NCBI GenBank assembly: GCA_937139475.1
Contig: CAKZQF010000185.1
Coordinates: 1 to 38,604, forward strand
From: an uncultured Gammaproteobacteria bacterium
GTDB taxonomy: Bacteria; Pseudomonadota; Gammaproteobacteria; Enterobacterales; Psychrobiaceae
Direction of reading: 5' to 3'
DNA: 38,604 nt
Shown one piece after another: positions 23,938-32,328 of the stretch (within the stretch, counting starts at the first letter, position 1; every line of letters starts with the position of its first letter). The notes beneath the pieces are model-generated. The model did not search any database. It worked only from the letters and a program-made list of their open reading frames with translations, and had not been told where the DNA came from. A program made the translations under genes and the position numbers.

Positions 23938-25788
23938 TTAAAAAGACGCTTCGATTTGAAGGGTATGATCGTCAGGGTAGTGAAGCAGTTTAGAGGAAGG
24001 CGCACCGTCTGCTAACTTATATTCTAACGCTATCCCGCTCGCGCAAGAAATCACTTGTTGCAATGCCTGATTGGCACAGGCTAGTCCAAAATCAAGTTCG
24101 CTAGAATTAGCTACGTCTAATTCGGCGCTGTAATACCAACCGATGTTAAGCCCTATGCTTAAGTGGCGTTTGTTAAGATTGTAATTTTCTAATAATTGCA
24201 ATGAATCCTTAGCCAATTGCTTCACTCGCTGGTGACTACAATTAGCAAGTAGTGCAACAAAGCGATCATCACGCTGACGCAAAATAATACCATACTCTTG
24301 CAATAAAGCTTTTAGCTTTGAGGCTAAATACTGCAACAGCTTATCCCCTTCATCATGGCCAAAATTCTCGACAAACACACTAAACTTATTAATATCAATT
24401 AATAACACAGCGTATCGTTGCTTTGGATTGTAAACCAATCGCTTTTGACTCATTACGTATTCGAAGGATTGATGGTAAAGGTATAGGTTGGTTAATGAAT
24501 CTATTTTCTGGTCAAAAACAGTTATTACCTTATGGTTACTACGGTAGGCAAGCGTGGCAATAATTGCCAAAAAGACTAAAAATAACGCCAGCAATACTAA
24601 GCATAAAAACGCAAGTTCATCATTGACCCTGACGATTTCTTGCTTATCGTGCAGCAATTGTTTTAGCTTATCGGAATTTTTCGCTATCTCATTGTCAAAC
24701 GCTCGGCTAAAATAATTAAAATTATCACTATGGATGTGAGCGCTAAACTGCGTCTCCAGCATGACGTACTTTTTATATTCCAAAAAACCTGCGCCAGTCC
24801 TCCCTTGGCCAATTAATATCGCAGAGCTAAGCCGCGCTAATTCTGCCTGATCAGCAATACCATTAATGGGCAATTCGCTTAGGTGGATCTGCTGTATCAA
24901 CTTACTCCCTTTGTGCCATTCTTTTAGCCCAACAAAAGCATCTAATAAGATAAGTTCAACTTGCAATTTATTAATCACATTGCTCGTTTTTCTTTGCAAA
25001 CCGAGGCTTTTTTGCGCAAGTAAAAGCTGCTGCTGGTAGTTGTGATTTTTTTGATAGATAACGGCGCGTGCGGCATAAAGGTCAACTAGAAGTACCTCGG
25101 AATTAATCGCTTCACAGAACTCAATCGCATTATCCCCTATCGTAGCAGCTTCCTTATTAGGCTCCATGCGCGCATAAATATAGGTCATCGACTCAAAGAT
25201 AGTGCATTTCTTCCCATTGTCACCTAGTAAGCTGGCTAATTTTACTGCCTGACGAGTGAAGCTTAACGCTTGTTCAAACTCTAGTTCTTCAACTTTTAGC
25301 TCTGCAGCGAGTAATAACACTTGTATTTTACTGCTGGCAGAGACAAACTTCTGAGGAATTTGAACTGCCAGGTTAATATATTTGAAAGCCTTATCATAGC
25401 GCTGTTGGCTTTGATAAAGTCGTGCTTGAAGGTAATAGGCAACACTTCTGCTGTCATTGCTTATTTCATTTTCCAGCAAGTAAAACAGTTTTTGCTGCGC
25501 AAGTTCGAGTTTGCCTTGATAGGCAAGTATTTTTATCTCAAGTATCAGGTAGCGTTCTTGTTGAACGGGACTCTTGTGCGCCGTTGCCAAGGCGTCAAAC
25601 AATACAGAAGCATGGTCAATATTTTCATACAGCAGAGACTCAGCGCGCAGTAAAGCCTGTTCAAAGGATTTTGGCTCGTCAGGGGATTGAGCACTTGCAA
25701 AGAATACAAAGAGATTTAATACAAGGACTAGTAAAAACAGACAAATCTTATTACTACGAGAATCAATTAACCCAACCACTCTCATCAA
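23938..25788 (-). CDS. Periplasmic TPR-like sensor with degenerate GGDEF domain
   Basis: 616 residues: signal peptide/first hydrophobic segment (about 14-33), an alpha-helical TPR-like repeat region (about 40-375) predicted in the periplasm, one transmembrane segment (about 392-415), and a cytoplasmic GGDEF-type domain (about 430-580). The signature GGDEF reads Arg-Asp-Asp-Arg-Phe (506-510), so the glycines and the catalytic Glu are lost; a diguanylate cyclase activity is very unlikely. The metal-site region LLIDINKF is kept, so GTP or another ligand might still bind. It overlaps the stop of the upstream paralogue by four bases (ATGA), strongly suggesting that the two are made together. It probably acts as a regulatory partner of the upstream protein, which is inference. 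Confidence 0.85.
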   Translation of the reverse strand: MMRVVGLIDSRSNKICLFLLVLVLNLFVFFASAQSPDEPKSFEQALLRAESLLYENIDHASVLFDALATAHKSPVQQERYLILEIKILAYQGKLELAQQKLFYLLENEISNDSRSVAYYLQARLYQSQQRYDKAFKYINLAVQIPQKFVSASSKIQVLLLAAELKVEELEFEQALSFTRQAVKLASLLGDNGKKCTIFESMTYIYARMEPNKEAATIGDNAIEFCEAINSEVLLVDLYAARAVIYQKNHNYQQQLLLAQKSLGLQRKTSNVINKLQVELILLDAFVGLKEWHKGSKLIQQIHLSELPINGIADQAELARLSSAILIGQGRTGAGFLEYKKYVMLETQFSAHIHSDNFNYFSRAFDNEIAKNSDKLKQLLHDKQEIVRVNDELAFLCLVLLALFLVFLAIIATLAYRSNHKVITVFDQKIDSLTNLYLYHQSFEYVMSQKRLVYNPKQRYAVLLIDINKFSVFVENFGHDEGDKLLQYLASKLKALLQEYGIILRQRDDRFVALLANCSHQRVKQLAKDSLQLLENYNLNKRHLSIGLNIGWYYSAELDVANSSELDFGLACANQALQQVISCASGIALEYKLADGAPSSKLLHYPDDHTLQIEASF

Positions 25789-27674
25789 TGCTTAGTGCTA
25801 CCATTAGATGATGTTTTCACCTCACTAAGGGTTGATTCAGTGGCGTAGTAACCACAATTACCGCCCCTTTTCTTAGCTTCGGCTAGCCCATTCATGGCTT
25901 GTTCAATTATAACATCAAGCCGATCGGCATCATTAACATTCGTCCCTTGGTCATAAAAGGCGCATCCTGTAGAAAGAGTTGCTTCAACAGATTGATTGTC
26001 AATAACAATGCCATTTAGTGATTGATGAACATCTTCCACCAGCTCAAGCACACCATTGAAGGAATAATCGTTTACAACTAAAACAAACTCATCACCAGAT
26101 TTTCGAATTGAGATCATATTCTTATCGCGAAGATTGCTCAATTTCATGGCAAAAGAATGGAGAAAGATATCACCAAAGTCATAGTTGAAATTAATATTTA
26201 TGGCTTCCATGTTATCAATATTGCAAGCAATAACCGCGATACTCTTGTTACGAATTAACGCATCATCAACCAACTCACGGGCCTTAAGCAGGCCATAGTC
26301 CACATTAAAGCATTGAGTGAGCTCATCCTTTTGTTGTTGTTCAATCATCGATAGCGTTTGCTTTCTTTTAAAGAATACAAACAAGAACAACGACACAGAA
26401 GCAACAAGCAAAGCACTCAGCAGCATAACCCAATTTTTTAAATTAGTTCGTTCAAGTCTTAAGCTCGCCAGCTCAGATTCAGCAATAGAAATATCACGGG
26501 CCTGGCGGTTTACCTTACTCTCAAACCGACGTTGTAAGTAAGCCAAGTTAATCGATTTAGACTGCCCACTACTGGCTTTATGGGCATTTAAATAATGCTT
26601 AAAATAAAACATCGCATCATCTAACAAACCCATTTTTTCAAGCAATAGCGCTTTGATATTAAAGCCTAATGTCTTGGCCTCGACATCATTACTGGAAGTA
26701 ATAATCTCAAGCGCTTGATTTAATTGTGCGTCAGCATCAACCAAACGTTCACTATGCATGAGAGACTTAGCTAGGTGTAGTCGAACTTTAGCTATTTGCA
26801 GTGGGGTCTCCAGCGTCGAATAATGCTCGATAGACCGGCTTAACAATGCTTGCTCTTCTTTATATTGTTGCTGCTGGCCATGCCATAACGCTAAGTAGAA
26901 ATACGCACTCACTAACTCACCAATGTATTGCTCACCGCGGCAATGGCTAATCACTCGCTTAGATAAGGTCTCAAGCTCAGGAAATTTATTTTCACTGAGG
27001 TTGATATAGGCCATGCTATTAATGGCTCTGCATTCTAGTAGCTTATTTTGAGACTGTTTTGCAATTTCCAATGCTTTATTAGCGTACCCCGTAGCATCTT
27101 CAAATACATTCGCTTTGGCATAGATATTGGCGGCGAGAATATAAAAATCAAACTGATGATTAGGAGACAAGGACCCCATGTCTAATTGGCTCATCCGGTT
27201 AAGTAGAATAAACACTTTTTCAAAATCTAAGCGCTTTAACTCAATGAGGGCCTTGAAGTACAAAATTCTTGAAAAGACATCAACCGAGGATTGCTCTTGC
27301 TCGATGATATTAAGTTGATTTTGTGCTTTATCGAGCTTACCAAGAATAATATTTCGATGAACCTGCAGTAATACTAAATTAAGTGCTAACTCAGTAGGTA
27401 ATGGTTCTGTTGACTCTGTTAAGTCATTTAACAATTTATTTGTCGCTCGAATATCTGATGGCAGTTTAACCTCAGCATTCAATAAACGTTGCTCAACGGA
27501 AGGTAGCAATGAAATTTTGGCGGCGGTTTGCGGTGTATCATTCGCCCCTGCCACAGTAGATAGCGAGCATAGCAGTAAGAGAAAAAATCGAAACCTAACA
27601 AGCACATGGCTCACATTAGCCAAGTTCAATACCTGCCTAGTTATGCCGCTGCCAAAGTGATGAAAGATTTTCAA
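25785..27674 (-). CDS. Periplasmic TPR-like sensor with GGDEF (SGDEF) domain
   Basis: 629 residues: an N-terminal basic region then signal-type hydrophobic segment (about 27-44, ending VAGA), TPR-like helical repeats (about 55-375), a coiled coil (about 385-410), a transmembrane segment (about 413-436), and a GGDEF domain (about 450-600). The motif is Ser-Gly-Asp-Glu-Phe (526-530) with the metal-binding region CNIDNMEAIN; SGDEF variants can be active, so it may be a diguanylate cyclase. The frame starts with TTG at 27674, with AAGGGA at good spacing. It forms an overlapping pair with a paralogue of the same architecture, and metA lies upstream in the same direction, 222 bases away. Confidence 0.86.
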   Translation of the reverse strand: MKIFHHFGSGITRQVLNLANVSHVLVRFRFFLLLLCSLSTVAGANDTPQTAAKISLLPSVEQRLLNAEVKLPSDIRATNKLLNDLTESTEPLPTELALNLVLLQVHRNIILGKLDKAQNQLNIIEQEQSSVDVFSRILYFKALIELKRLDFEKVFILLNRMSQLDMGSLSPNHQFDFYILAANIYAKANVFEDATGYANKALEIAKQSQNKLLECRAINSMAYINLSENKFPELETLSKRVISHCRGEQYIGELVSAYFYLALWHGQQQQYKEEQALLSRSIEHYSTLETPLQIAKVRLHLAKSLMHSERLVDADAQLNQALEIITSSNDVEAKTLGFNIKALLLEKMGLLDDAMFYFKHYLNAHKASSGQSKSINLAYLQRRFESKVNRQARDISIAESELASLRLERTNLKNWVMLLSALLVASVSLFLFVFFKRKQTLSMIEQQQKDELTQCFNVDYGLLKARELVDDALIRNKSIAVIACNIDNMEAININFNYDFGDIFLHSFAMKLSNLRDKNMISIRKSGDEFVLVVNDYSFNGVLELVEDVHQSLNGIVIDNQSVEATLSTGCAFYDQGTNVNDADRLDVIIEQAMNGLAEAKKRGGNCGYYATESTLSEVKTSSNGSTKH

Positions 27675-27896
27675 TGTCGTCCCTTATTATTCTATATCGA
27701 CGGGACTAGCAATCAGCGCCCTAACGATAGGAATAATTTCGTAAATAACTAGTATTAAAGATAATTTCAACTCTCTAATACCATATAAATTGCTATAACT
27801 ACGACAATACTATAGATATTCTACCTATCAAACAATACATTAGGTACTTATAATGCTACAAGATATTAATAACATTCAGGGAACGGAAAGCTCCGG

Positions 27897-28835
27897 CTAT
27901 TGCTCCCATGGCGTGCGCCCATTCAGATCATTGAGGTCAAATGGGGTAATTTGGTAAACATAATAATTCAACCAATTGGTCAGTAGTAAATTAGCATGGC
28001 TACGCCAACACCCTTTAGGTGTCGCACTTGGTTGATCTTGTGGGTAGTAGTTTTGCGGAATATCAGGATTGAGCCCCTGCGCTAAATCTCGTTGGTATTC
28101 ATCATCTAGTGTGGTGACATTATATTCAGGGTGTCCAAGTACAAATAAATTACGGCGATCTTTACTTACCACCAAATACGCACCGGCATCGTTTGAATCA
28201 GCTAAGATATCGAGATCAGAATGCGCCTTGATTTGCTCTATATCCATTTGTGCAAAGCGAGAATGGGGCACCCAAAACTCATCATCAAAGCCGCGTAATA
28301 ACGGGTCATGAATCTGGTTGCGATGATGCAAAAATACGCCGGTTATTTTCTCTTCCCTGATATAACGATTAAGACCGTACAAATGATAAAAAGCGGCATG
28401 TGCGGCCCAACATAAAAATAGTGTAGATGTCACATGTTGTTGCGACCAATCAAATACTTGTTTAACCGATTGCCAATAACTAACATCGTCAAAATCAATT
28501 TGCCCCAGAGGCGCACCGGTAATAATTAGCCCATCAAAATTTATATCTTTGATTTCATCAAAATCACGATAGAAAGTATTCATATGATCGGTTGGCGTAT
28601 TCTTGGATTCTTTATTATGAATACGTAAAAACTCAACATCCACCTGCAAAGGTGTATTGGCTAGCAAGCGTAGCAGCTGAGTCTCAGTCTCTATTTTGTT
28701 AGGCATTAGATTTAATAGCAAAACCTTCATTGGTCGTATTTGCTGACTAATTGCGCGGCTTTCGCTCATTACAAAGATATTTTCTTTGCGTAAAACATCA
28801 GTAGCTGGTAACAAATCAGGGATATTAATAGGCAT
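27897..28835 (-). CDS. metA: Homoserine O-succinyltransferase
   Basis: First dedicated step of methionine synthesis, making O-succinylhomoserine. 312 residues from the ATG at 28835 ([16 protein letters not shown]), which aligns in register with E. coli MetA; a TTG three codons upstream is rejected. The acyl-enzyme Cys142 is in [10 protein letters not shown], and the catalytic His-Glu pair is in GHPEYN. Gly111 (GAPLG) is the residue that marks succinyl- rather than acetyl-CoA use in this family. Tandem MetJ boxes and a promoter lie just upstream, so expression should be repressed by MetJ with S-adenosylmethionine. Confidence 0.96.
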   Translation of the reverse strand: MPINIPDLLPATDVLRKENIFVMSESRAISQQIRPMKVLLLNLMPNKIETETQLLRLLANTPLQVDVEFLRIHNKESKNTPTDHMNTFYRDFDEIKDINFDGLIITGAPLGQIDFDDVSYWQSVKQVFDWSQQHVTSTLFLCWAAHAAFYHLYGLNRYIREEKITGVFLHHRNQIHDPLLRGFDDEFWVPHSRFAQMDIEQIKAHSDLDILADSNDAGAYLVVSKDRRNLFVLGHPEYNVTTLDDEYQRDLAQGLNPDIPQNYYPQDQPSATPKGCWRSHANLLLTNWLNYYVYQITPFDLNDLNGRTPWEQ

Positions 28836-28887
28836 ATTCGACAACCAAAACAGAGTAAGCTAATTCAATAGTTCAAACTTACACCAA

Positions 28888-28903
28888 AGACATCTAGACG
28901 TCT
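28888..28903. promoter_or_regulatory. MetJ operator: two tandem met boxes
   Basis: AGACATCT (28888-28895) directly followed by AGACGTCT (28896-28903), the second a perfect match to the met box consensus and the first with one mismatch. They lie just downstream of the metA -10 on the minus strand, where bound MetJ would block transcription. A weaker third unit may follow. Confidence 0.85.
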
Positions 28904-28904
28904 A

Positions 28905-28933
28905 TAATTATTTGGTTGCAAAATGATTTTCAA
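28905..28933 (-). promoter_or_regulatory. Promoter of metA
   Basis: On the minus strand TTGAAA (28928-28933), a 17-base spacer and TAATTA (28905-28910). The met boxes begin right after the -10. Confidence 0.6.
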
Positions 28934-29033
28934 ACAACAGTTGCGCCAACCGCCAATGAATTGCAAACTATGTGCATCAAACAATTAGTTAAACTTATTG
29001 TTTAGATCATCAAAATTATGCAAGGAACATAGA

Positions 29034-31136
29034 ATGAATAACAAACCCTTGGCCATCGCAGCTTTAAGCGCCGCCGTATTAGCAGGTTGTAACCTTACCC
29101 CTGAAAACAACGTTGTTGTTAAGCCAAATAGTGATTATCAATGGCTAGAGCAAGTAGAAGACAAACAAGCATTAACTTGGGTAGAAGAAAACAATAACGC
29201 GGCATTTAGCGTATTAAAAGGCAACGCCCTTTATCAACAGAGTTTTGATAATAACCTAGAACTACTAAACTCTACCGACCGTATCGCTTATGCTACTCAG
29301 CGCGGTGACTACCTTTATAACTTCTGGACAGACAAAGACCATAAGCGTGGTATTTATCGCAGAACAACACTGCAAGAGTATCAAAAAGAAAACCCGCAAT
29401 GGGAAACCATCTTAGACATCGATGCGCTGGCCAAAACTGATAACCAAAGCTGGGTTTATAAAGGCATGGATTGTCTTTACCCAGATTACAATCGTTGTTT
29501 AGTCAGCCTGTCACCAGGTGGTAGTGATGCGGTTGTGGTAAAAGAGTTTGATATCAGCAAAAAGGCCTTCGTAAAAGGCGGTTTTGAATTACCCGAAGCT
29601 AAAAGCGCAATTAGCTGGATTGATAAAAACTCTGTGTTTGTTGGCACCGACTTTGGTGCGGGCAGTATGACCGACTCTGGCTACCCTGCAGTCGTTAAGC
29701 TCTGGCAACGTGGTACGCCGCTAACCAGCGCTCAATCACTTTACCAATCAGAGAAATCCTCTGTTGCCGCTGGCGGTTATGTATTAAAAGATGGCGATAC
29801 CACGCTTAATCTAATTTATGATGCAACAACCTTCTACACCACTAAGATGTTTGTCTTAAGAGATGGTGTGAAAACCCAGCTGCCTATTCCTAAAGATGCC
29901 GATATTAAGGCGTTTTTAAACGGCGAGTTATTTATTCAGTTAAAAAGCGACTGGACGTTAGCCGGTAAAACATATACTCAGGGAAGCGTTATCTATGCAC
30001 CGGTCGACGATGTGATTAGCGACAAGGCTGACTATAAGACGTTAATTAGTTCATCTAAGAGTCTATCAATCTCATCAATTAGCACCACAAAAACCGCTTT
30101 ATTAGTTAGTGTGCTAGATAATGTGAAATCAAAAGTATTACGCTTTACCCATCAAGACGGACAATGGCAGTCAAAAGCCGTTAATATCGATGATACCGGT
30201 AATGTCCGAGTAATGAACACGAATGAAACAAGTGATGATTTCTTTCTCAATTACACCAGTTTCCTAAGCCCTAATTCGCTGTATAAAGTCGATGGCAAGA
30301 GTGGTCAATTAACACTGCTAAAATCGCAAAAATCGCAATTTGACAGCAAAGATTTAGTGACCAAACAATACTGGGCCACCTCAAAAGACGGCACTAAGGT
30401 ACCTTATTTTGCGGTGATGAAAGAAGGGATTGAGCTCAATGGTAAAAATCCTACCTTACTCTACGGTTATGGTGGATTTGAAGTATCACTAAAACCTTAT
30501 TACTCATCAATTTTGGGCACTAACTGGTTAGAAAAAGGCGGTGTCTACATCTTATCGAATATCCGTGGTGGCGGAGAGTTTGGACCAAGCTGGCATCAGG
30601 CTGCATTAAAAACCAATCGCCATAAGGCTTATGAAGATTTTGAGGCTATCGCTCAAGATTTAATTGATAGAAAAATCACCACACCTGCACACTTGGGTAT
30701 TCAAGGCGGCAGTAACGGTGGCCTACTAATGGGTGCCGCATTTACCCGCCGCCCAGATTTATACAACGCCGTTGTGTGTCAAGTACCACTGCTTGACATG
30801 CAGCGCTACACCAAGCTACTTGCAGGAGCGAGTTGGGCCGCTGAGTATGGCGATCCAGACAAACCTGAAATGTGGGAATATATTAAAACCTATTCACCAT
30901 TTCATAACCTAGATGCCAAGACGACCTACCCTAAAGTGTTCTTCACCACATCAACCAAGGATGACCGCGTACATCCGGGCCACGCACGTAAAATGGTCGC
31001 CAAGATGCAAGACTTAGGACATGAGGTTTACTACTATGAAAACATGGAAGGTGGACATGCAGGTGCAGCAGACAACAGCCAACGTGCTGACATGTATGCA
31101 TTGATTTATAGCTATTTGTGGCAACAGCTTAAATAA
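29034..31136 (+). CDS. Prolyl oligopeptidase family (S9A) lipoprotein
   Basis: Serine peptidase cleaving short peptides after proline or related residues. 700 residues from the ATG at 29034, preceded by AAGGA; an upstream in-frame ATG at 28998 is not used because the signal peptide begins here. Signal peptide with lipobox LAGC (Cys19), followed by Asn, so it is probably attached to the outer membrane facing the periplasm or surface. A beta-propeller covers about 80-410, then the alpha/beta-hydrolase domain. The catalytic triad is Ser560 in GGSNGGLLMG, Asp in the DDRVHPGHARKM motif (643-644), and His675 in EGGHAG. Stands alone; a terminator follows. A role in peptide scavenging is likely but inferred. 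Confidence 0.92.
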   Translation: MNNKPLAIAALSAAVLAGCNLTPENNVVVKPNSDYQWLEQVEDKQALTWVEENNNAAFSVLKGNALYQQSFDNNLELLNSTDRIAYATQRGDYLYNFWTDKDHKRGIYRRTTLQEYQKENPQWETILDIDALAKTDNQSWVYKGMDCLYPDYNRCLVSLSPGGSDAVVVKEFDISKKAFVKGGFELPEAKSAISWIDKNSVFVGTDFGAGSMTDSGYPAVVKLWQRGTPLTSAQSLYQSEKSSVAAGGYVLKDGDTTLNLIYDATTFYTTKMFVLRDGVKTQLPIPKDADIKAFLNGELFIQLKSDWTLAGKTYTQGSVIYAPVDDVISDKADYKTLISSSKSLSISSISTTKTALLVSVLDNVKSKVLRFTHQDGQWQSKAVNIDDTGNVRVMNTNETSDDFFLNYTSFLSPNSLYKVDGKSGQLTLLKSQKSQFDSKDLVTKQYWATSKDGTKVPYFAVMKEGIELNGKNPTLLYGYGGFEVSLKPYYSSILGTNWLEKGGVYILSNIRGGGEFGPSWHQAALKTNRHKAYEDFEAIAQDLIDRKITTPAHLGIQGGSNGGLLMGAAFTRRPDLYNAVVCQVPLLDMQRYTKLLAGASWAAEYGDPDKPEMWEYIKTYSPFHNLDAKTTYPKVFFTTSTKDDRVHPGHARKMVAKMQDLGHEVYYYENMEGGHAGAADNSQRADMYALIYSYLWQQLK

Positions 31137-31155
31137 GGCAACATAGCTAACCATG

Positions 31156-31182
31156 AGGCGATGTAACAGCATCGCCTTTTTT
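31156..31182 (+). terminator. Rho-independent terminator after the S9 peptidase gene
   Basis: AGGCGATG (31156-31163) pairs with CATCGCCT (31170-31177), six-base loop, followed by T5. It lies 20 bases after the peptidase stop and 12 before the next gene's ATG, so it also sits in the leader of that gene. Confidence 0.85.
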
Positions 31183-31194
31183 ATGGAGATAAAA

Positions 31195-31458
31195 ATGAAA
31201 ATTAGAGACTTAAAAGGGTTTGGCCCAAAGAGCGAAGAGATTTTTGCGCAAATAAATATTCATAGTGTAGATGATTTTATGGCTATCGACCCTTATCAAT
31301 TATATGCACTGCTTAAGCGCGAAGTAAAAGGGACTGGGCTAAACTCAATTTACGCCATTATTGGCGCGCGGGAAAATATTCACTGGCAAGAAGTATCACG
31401 TACTCGTAAAGAAGAGATTTTAATGCGACTCGATGATATGGGCTTGGCACCCAAATAG
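31195..31458 (+). CDS. TfoX C-terminal-domain protein
   Basis: 87-residue protein with the helix-hairpin-helix-like TfoX C-terminal domain (DLKGFGPKSEEIFAQINIHSV...). Full TfoX/Sxy proteins (about 200 residues), activators of competence genes, have an additional N-terminal domain that is absent here, so this is a stand-alone C-domain form seen in several gammaproteobacteria. The ATG at 31195 has a GGAG site nine bases upstream; the in-frame ATG at 31153 runs through the terminator hairpin and is not used. It contains the conserved LPNLG-equivalent LKGFGPKS and ends MRLDDMGLAPK. Cytoplasmic; function unproven. Confidence 0.82.
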   Translation: MKIRDLKGFGPKSEEIFAQINIHSVDDFMAIDPYQLYALLKREVKGTGLNSIYAIIGARENIHWQEVSRTRKEEILMRLDDMGLAPK

Positions 31459-31496
31459 AAAAGCAGCCCTGAGACTGCTCTTTAAACAATGAATGT

Positions 31497-32213
31497 CTAA
31501 GCTACATACTCAGATTTACGCTTATCGTAATCACTGACTACTTCACCGATAACCGCCGCATCAAACTCACGTAAACCGCTTAGCGCCATTTTTTTAACAC
31601 CATGGCCAACTACTTCGTCATCGACCTTAAAGCAGAACTTTAGGGTGGCACGGCCACGTTTACCATTGGCTTCCAATGTTGTTTCAGTAATTTCAAGCAC
31701 CGGGTTAGTAAAGTCTAAACGTAACAAATCAATCGACATGCTTTCGTAGATAACCAAAGGGCGCGCAGGGTTTATCATGGCATTTTCTTGCTCCATTAGC
31801 GGCACAAGAATATGTGGAAATGTATGACCTGAGAATTCGACGTAACGTTGTGCAAGACTTGCAGCAAGACTGCCATCGGTGCAGGTGTCGCCACTGCGTT
31901 TAATTTGTAAGTACTCTTTATCATTGCTATCAACAACACTTAACTCATCGCTATCAGTTGACGAGAAGCCTAGCGTTACGCCATCACTTACCATGCCAGA
32001 GAAAGTAAATTCCATTTTTTGACTAACACCAAGTTTGGCTAGTGCGATTGAGAATAACAAATCCCCTGGTACACAGAATTTTTTTGTTTCAATATCATGT
32101 AATGGGTTGAAGTCCCCAGCGATCTCTTTAGCAAATTGACTCGCTTGCTCACGGGTAAAACTAAATGAATGGTCATTATTTGAAGCGGTAGAAAAATACT
32201 GTTGGATATCCAT
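31497..32213 (-). CDS. DUF3581 family protein
   Basis: 238-residue protein of the DUF3581 family, found in Vibrio, Shewanella and relatives. Recognised by FTREQASQFAKEIAGDFNPLHD followed by KKFCVPGDLLFSIALAKLGVSQKM (quoted as two short parts). The GDFNPLHD motif is the type found in hot-dog-fold MaoC-like dehydratases, whose Asp and His act in catalysis, so an acyl-thioester-linked role is possible but unproven. No signal peptide or membrane segment. It lies downstream of cysS in the same direction with a strong terminator between; the gene converges with the TfoX-type gene. Confidence 0.8.
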   Translation of the reverse strand: MDIQQYFSTASNNDHSFSFTREQASQFAKEIAGDFNPLHDIETKKFCVPGDLLFSIALAKLGVSQKMEFTFSGMVSDGVTLGFSSTDSDELSVVDSNDKEYLQIKRSGDTCTDGSLAASLAQRYVEFSGHTFPHILVPLMEQENAMINPARPLVIYESMSIDLLRLDFTNPVLEITETTLEANGKRGRATLKFCFKVDDEVVGHGVKKMALSGLREFDAAVIGEVVSDYDKRKSEYVA

Positions 32214-32280
32214 AAGAAAAAAGCATCAAACCTTAATAGTTACGTAATTATTAGCCCTCACAATAATTTGTTTTAAAAAC

Positions 32281-32303
32281 AAAAAAGGAGGCATATAGCC
32301 TCC
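32281..32303 (-). terminator. Rho-independent terminator after cysS
   Basis: On the minus strand GGAGGC (complement of 32298-32303) pairs with GCCTCC (complement of 32287-32292), five-base loop, followed by T6. It lies 26 bases after the cysS stop. Confidence 0.88.
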
Positions 32304-32328
32304 ATTTTAACGCATTATTGCTATCGGT

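Noticed and set aside
25321..25811. Open frames on the plus strand inside the TPR-GGDEF genes
   Set aside because: They are shadows of the two well-supported minus-strand genes and show no recognisable domain or ribosome-binding site.
28836..29033. SAM riboswitch in the metA leader
   Set aside because: The leader is short and lacks SAM-riboswitch structure; tandem met boxes explain regulation.
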